From positions 1 to 61,793 of the forward strand of contig URKE01000004.1 in the NCBI GenBank assembly GCA_900548285.1: a stretch of DNA of 61,793 nucleotides, given 5' to 3'. The first letter of the stretch is position 1; each line of letters begins with the position of its first letter. The notes under the pieces are model-generated. The model did no database searches. It was given only the letters and a program-made list of their open reading frames with translations, and had not been told where the DNA came from. The DNA comes from an uncultured Eubacteriales bacterium. GTDB lineage: Bacteria > Bacillota > Clostridia > Christensenellales > Borkfalkiaceae. The position numbers and the translations under genes are program-made. This document shows positions 59,490 through 61,793 of this stretch, in pieces.

Positions 59490-61337
59490 ATGAGAGAATC
59501 GATTATAAAGAAATACAAAATGACTCATTGGATTCCGGCGCTTGTTTTCATTATCGGAATCGCGATGACTATACCGCTGGTGGCTTCGTATCGTTCCGAC
59601 CACACAGAACGTGTTAAAGCCTTGGCTATTACGAACGCCGTGATGTATTCCGAAAGAATGCGCGACGAAATTCAGCAAGGCGTCACGCTCACGGAATCGT
59701 TGAAACTGATCATTCAGAGCGCGCACGGCGGCGCTGCCGTTATCGACGGCGGAAGCGAAGAAAGCCACGCAAACGCAGCCATCAACAACTTCGAATCCAT
59801 CGCAAAATCGTTGATGACCGACTATATCGGTTCCATTCAACTCGCGCCGAACGGAATAGTCACAACGACTTATCCCGAAGATGGCGACGCGGGAAAAATC
59901 GACCTTTTGCATGCTACGGGCGACCGCGGCAAATTTTCAAATTACGCGAAGGACCACAACGTCGTTACGATACAAGGTCCGTTCACTTTGAATCAGGGCG
60001 GAAGCGGCATCGCGATACGCAATCCCGTGTTCATAACCCCCGACAACGATCCCGATTCCGAAGGAGTTTTCTGGGGTTTTACCATCGCGATAATCAAAGT
60101 TCCGGAAATTTTCGACAATTCGATAAAAGCGCTCGAAACTTTCGGTTACGATTTTGTTTTATCGAGAAAATCTCCGGAAATAACAGGCGAAAAAGAAATC
60201 GTTGTTTGTCAATCCGAGAAAGAGCCTGTCGAACCGTTTTCCCGGCAATTTAAACTCGGCGTAAGCACGTGGACGATCAAGGTCGCGCCGACAGACTGGA
60301 ATAAGGGCAACTACACTCTGCTTATCGCTTCGGTGGCAATTGTAATCGTGTGTATATTCACCGCGCTCGTTCTGTTTTTGCTCATTATCCTGCAAAGGCA
60401 CAATCGTTATAAAAAACTCGCCCTGACGGACGAACTCACCGGGCTTTATAACCGGGCGGGATTTGAAATCGAAATGAAAAAATATATCGATTCGCATGCG
60501 CTCGATAACTGCGTTCAGGCGACTATCGACATCGACGATTTCAAGATAATAAACGACCTTTACGGGCATCCCGTGGGCGACGAGGCTCTCAAGGATCTTG
60601 CAAAAAAACTAAAACTTCTGTTCCTTGCCGAGGAAGCGATTATCTCGCGATGCGGCGGCGACGAATTCAATATATTGATAAAAAACAAAACCTGCGACGA
60701 CGTGAAAGGAAATCTGCAAAACTTCGTTCTTTCGGACAAATCGTTCTACGCTAACGATATAGAACATAATTACACGATTTCGCTCGGATTCGTCGAATAT
60801 CCGAAACAAGGCAAGACTATGGCGGACCTCGAACTTAAAAGCGACGTCGCGCTTTATCAGGCGAAACTTCACGGCAAACACGCTTGTTTCCGTTATGACC
60901 CGACGTATCTTTCGTCGGCAAGATCGGGACTCGAGTTTGCGCTGAACGAAGTGACGCAACATCTGCCGAGCGCGTTCCTTATCTACAAAGCCGATCCGGA
61001 AAACGATACTCTGCTCTACGCAAACAACGAAATGGTTAAACTTGCCGGGTGCGACAATCTCGACGATTTTATGGAATTCAGCGGTCAGAAGTTTTCAAAT
61101 CTTATTCGCCCGGACGAAGTGAAAGCCGTAGAAAAAAGCATCTGGAATCAGATCAACTCGCATAAAGACGGCTCGAACGACTACGTGCAATTCCATTTTG
61201 CCAGAAAAGACGGCTCTTATAAGCACGTTTTCGACCACGGCAGAATCGTTGACAGCGCGAATCACGGAAAAGTTTTCTACGTTCTTATCATTGCTTCCGA
61301 ATTTATCGAATCGCACTACAACGCGATAGATAAATAA
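59490..61337 (+). CDS. CHASE-GGDEF-PAS membrane diguanylate cyclase
   Basis: 615 residues. Two membrane helices (about 14-33 and 277-300) enclose an extracellular CHASE domain with IQLAPNGIVTTTYP (116-129) and GPFTLNQGGSGIAIRNPVF (163-181). The GGDEF domain follows (309-465) with DELTGLYNR and intact GGDEF at 389-393. The inhibitory RxxD site five residues before GGDEF is absent (EEAIISRC), so product feedback at that site is unlikely. Residues 480-605 resemble a PAS/PAC domain, placed after the GGDEF. The ribosome site is weak; an internal start at residue 11 is possible. Likely co-transcribed with the EIIC-EAL gene. Confidence 0.93.
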   Translation: MRESIIKKYKMTHWIPALVFIIGIAMTIPLVASYRSDHTERVKALAITNAVMYSERMRDEIQQGVTLTESLKLIIQSAHGGAAVIDGGSEESHANAAINNFESIAKSLMTDYIGSIQLAPNGIVTTTYPEDGDAGKIDLLHATGDRGKFSNYAKDHNVVTIQGPFTLNQGGSGIAIRNPVFITPDNDPDSEGVFWGFTIAIIKVPEIFDNSIKALETFGYDFVLSRKSPEITGEKEIVVCQSEKEPVEPFSRQFKLGVSTWTIKVAPTDWNKGNYTLLIASVAIVIVCIFTALVLFLLIILQRHNRYKKLALTDELTGLYNRAGFEIEMKKYIDSHALDNCVQATIDIDDFKIINDLYGHPVGDEALKDLAKKLKLLFLAEEAIISRCGGDEFNILIKNKTCDDVKGNLQNFVLSDKSFYANDIEHNYTISLGFVEYPKQGKTMADLELKSDVALYQAKLHGKHACFRYDPTYLSSARSGLEFALNEVTQHLPSAFLIYKADPENDTLLYANNEMVKLAGCDNLDDFMEFSGQKFSNLIRPDEVKAVEKSIWNQINSHKDGSNDYVQFHFARKDGSYKHVFDHGRIVDSANHGKVFYVLIIASEFIESHYNAIDK

Positions 61338-61401
61338 TTATCTCGCTCGGCTATCCACAGGTGATTGCGTCAGAACCCGCCAAAACGCCTGCGGCTAAGC
61401 G

Positions 61402-61432
61402 GCGCGACCGATTTTTTCGGTCGCGCTTTTTT
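61402..61432 (+). terminator. Terminator of the cyclic-di-GMP pair
   Basis: GCGCGACCG / CGGTCGCGC stem with an ATTTTTT loop and the run TTTTTT after it, 65 nt after the GGDEF gene stop. Confidence 0.9.
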
Positions 61433-61441
61433 GCTGTTTTT

Positions 61442-61643
61442 CGACGGCGAAAACCGACGTTTTCCGACGGCTTTATCTGATGTATTTCGACGGCGGAATG
61501 CGCCACGGTTCGACCACGGTTCGACGGCGGAAAATTTTACAATCCGACGGCATTTTACGACATTTTCCGACGGCGTTATTTTCTGTATTTCGACGGCAGA
61601 ACCCGACATTTTCCGACGGCGGTATTCTCTATATTTCGACGGC
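61442..61643. repeat. Array of CGACGGC every 23 bp
   Basis: Nine exact copies of CGACGGC begin at 61442, 61465, 61488, 61522, 61545, 61568, 61591, 61614 and 61637. All steps are 23 bp except one of 34 bp, which is explained by an 11-bp tandem duplication (CCACGGTTCGA at 61503 and 61514). Each copy is preceded by TTTC or TTCC-like bases. The 16-bp intervals partly alternate between a CCCGACATTTTC-like and a TTTTCTGTATTT-like form, so the array may be built from 46-bp dimers. No reading frame is kept, since 23 is not a multiple of 3. Confidence 0.85.
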
Positions 61644-61669
61644 ATATTTCTTGCTTTTTCAACATAAAA

Positions 61670-61704
61670 CGCGGCGGCGTTTCGTATCACGAAACGCCGC
61701 CGCG
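61670..61704. terminator. Hairpin after the repeat array
   Basis: CGCGGCGGCGTTTCGT / ACGAAACGCCGCCGCG stem. It bounds the array at 61442-61643; the transcript it would end on the minus strand begins beyond the window. Confidence 0.6.
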
Positions 61705-61793
61705 TAAATCTCGATCTTTTTTAGGGATTTCATTTGCCATCACTAATTACCGAAAAGGCGTCTTTTTCGCCATTTCCCGCGACCGTTCGGGCG

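Noticed and set aside
61442..61643. Repeat array considered as a CRISPR
   Set aside because: The constant part is only 7-11 bp, intervals are 16 bp and related to one another, and no cas genes are present.

Overview
The window looks like chromosomal DNA of a Gram-positive, low-to-mid GC anaerobe of the Clostridia (Bacillota), probably an uncultured gut lineage. The grounds are many lipobox lipoproteins with no outer-membrane proteins, AGGAGG-type ribosome sites, TTGACA-17-TATAAT promoters, the ruvC-ruvA-ruvB-queA-tgt order, a PTS IIC homologue and InlB-type and BspA-type surface repeats. The lineage is inference; no rRNA is present.

Layout. 0-5 kb (minus): Holliday-junction and queuosine operon ruvC-ruvA-ruvB-(unknown)-queA-tgt, from a promoter so close to ruvC that its mRNA may be leaderless. 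5-6.4 kb: secreted trypsin-like lipoprotein protease. 6.8-9.9 kb (minus): an ABC importer of the type that binds aromatic amino acids, preceded by a textbook attenuator whose 19-residue leader peptide contains FYFYFY. 10-18 kb (minus): a sugar-metabolism-like set (MFS transporter, PHP protein, GH3 enzyme, Ig-like lipoprotein, DUF4838 protein). Two of these genes are broken next to short elements with CCAGACAAGAATAA ends. 18.4-18.9 kb: six tRNAs (Gly, Arg, His, Gln, Lys, Lys) with promoter and terminator. 19-27.4 kb (minus): an enlarged oligopeptide importer oppABCDF plus a small membrane protein. 27.6-54.8 kb (minus): a block of very large secreted proteins. Five of them, from a 2728-residue subtilisin with BspA leucine-rich repeats to a 1569-residue Ig-like lipoprotein, appear to form one transcription unit of about 19 kb; two further lipoproteins have their own promoters. 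55.3-56.8 kb (plus): purine nucleoside phosphorylase and a PAP2 phosphatase, then tRNA-Leu on the minus strand. 57.2-61.3 kb (plus): a PTS IIC-EAL fusion next to a CHASE-GGDEF-PAS protein, a likely cyclic-di-GMP sensing pair. 61.4-61.65 kb: a non-coding array with CGACGGC every 23 bp.

How it may fit together (inference). The secreted subtilisin and the serine protease could release peptides that the enlarged Opp system imports, and the attenuated ABC importer takes up aromatic amino acids when charged Phe/Tyr tRNA is short. The cyclic-di-GMP pair would link an external sugar-like signal and a CHASE signal to lifestyle control. Short palindromic elements recur in the gaps and have changed or split at least three genes (queA 3' end, GH3, DUF4838).
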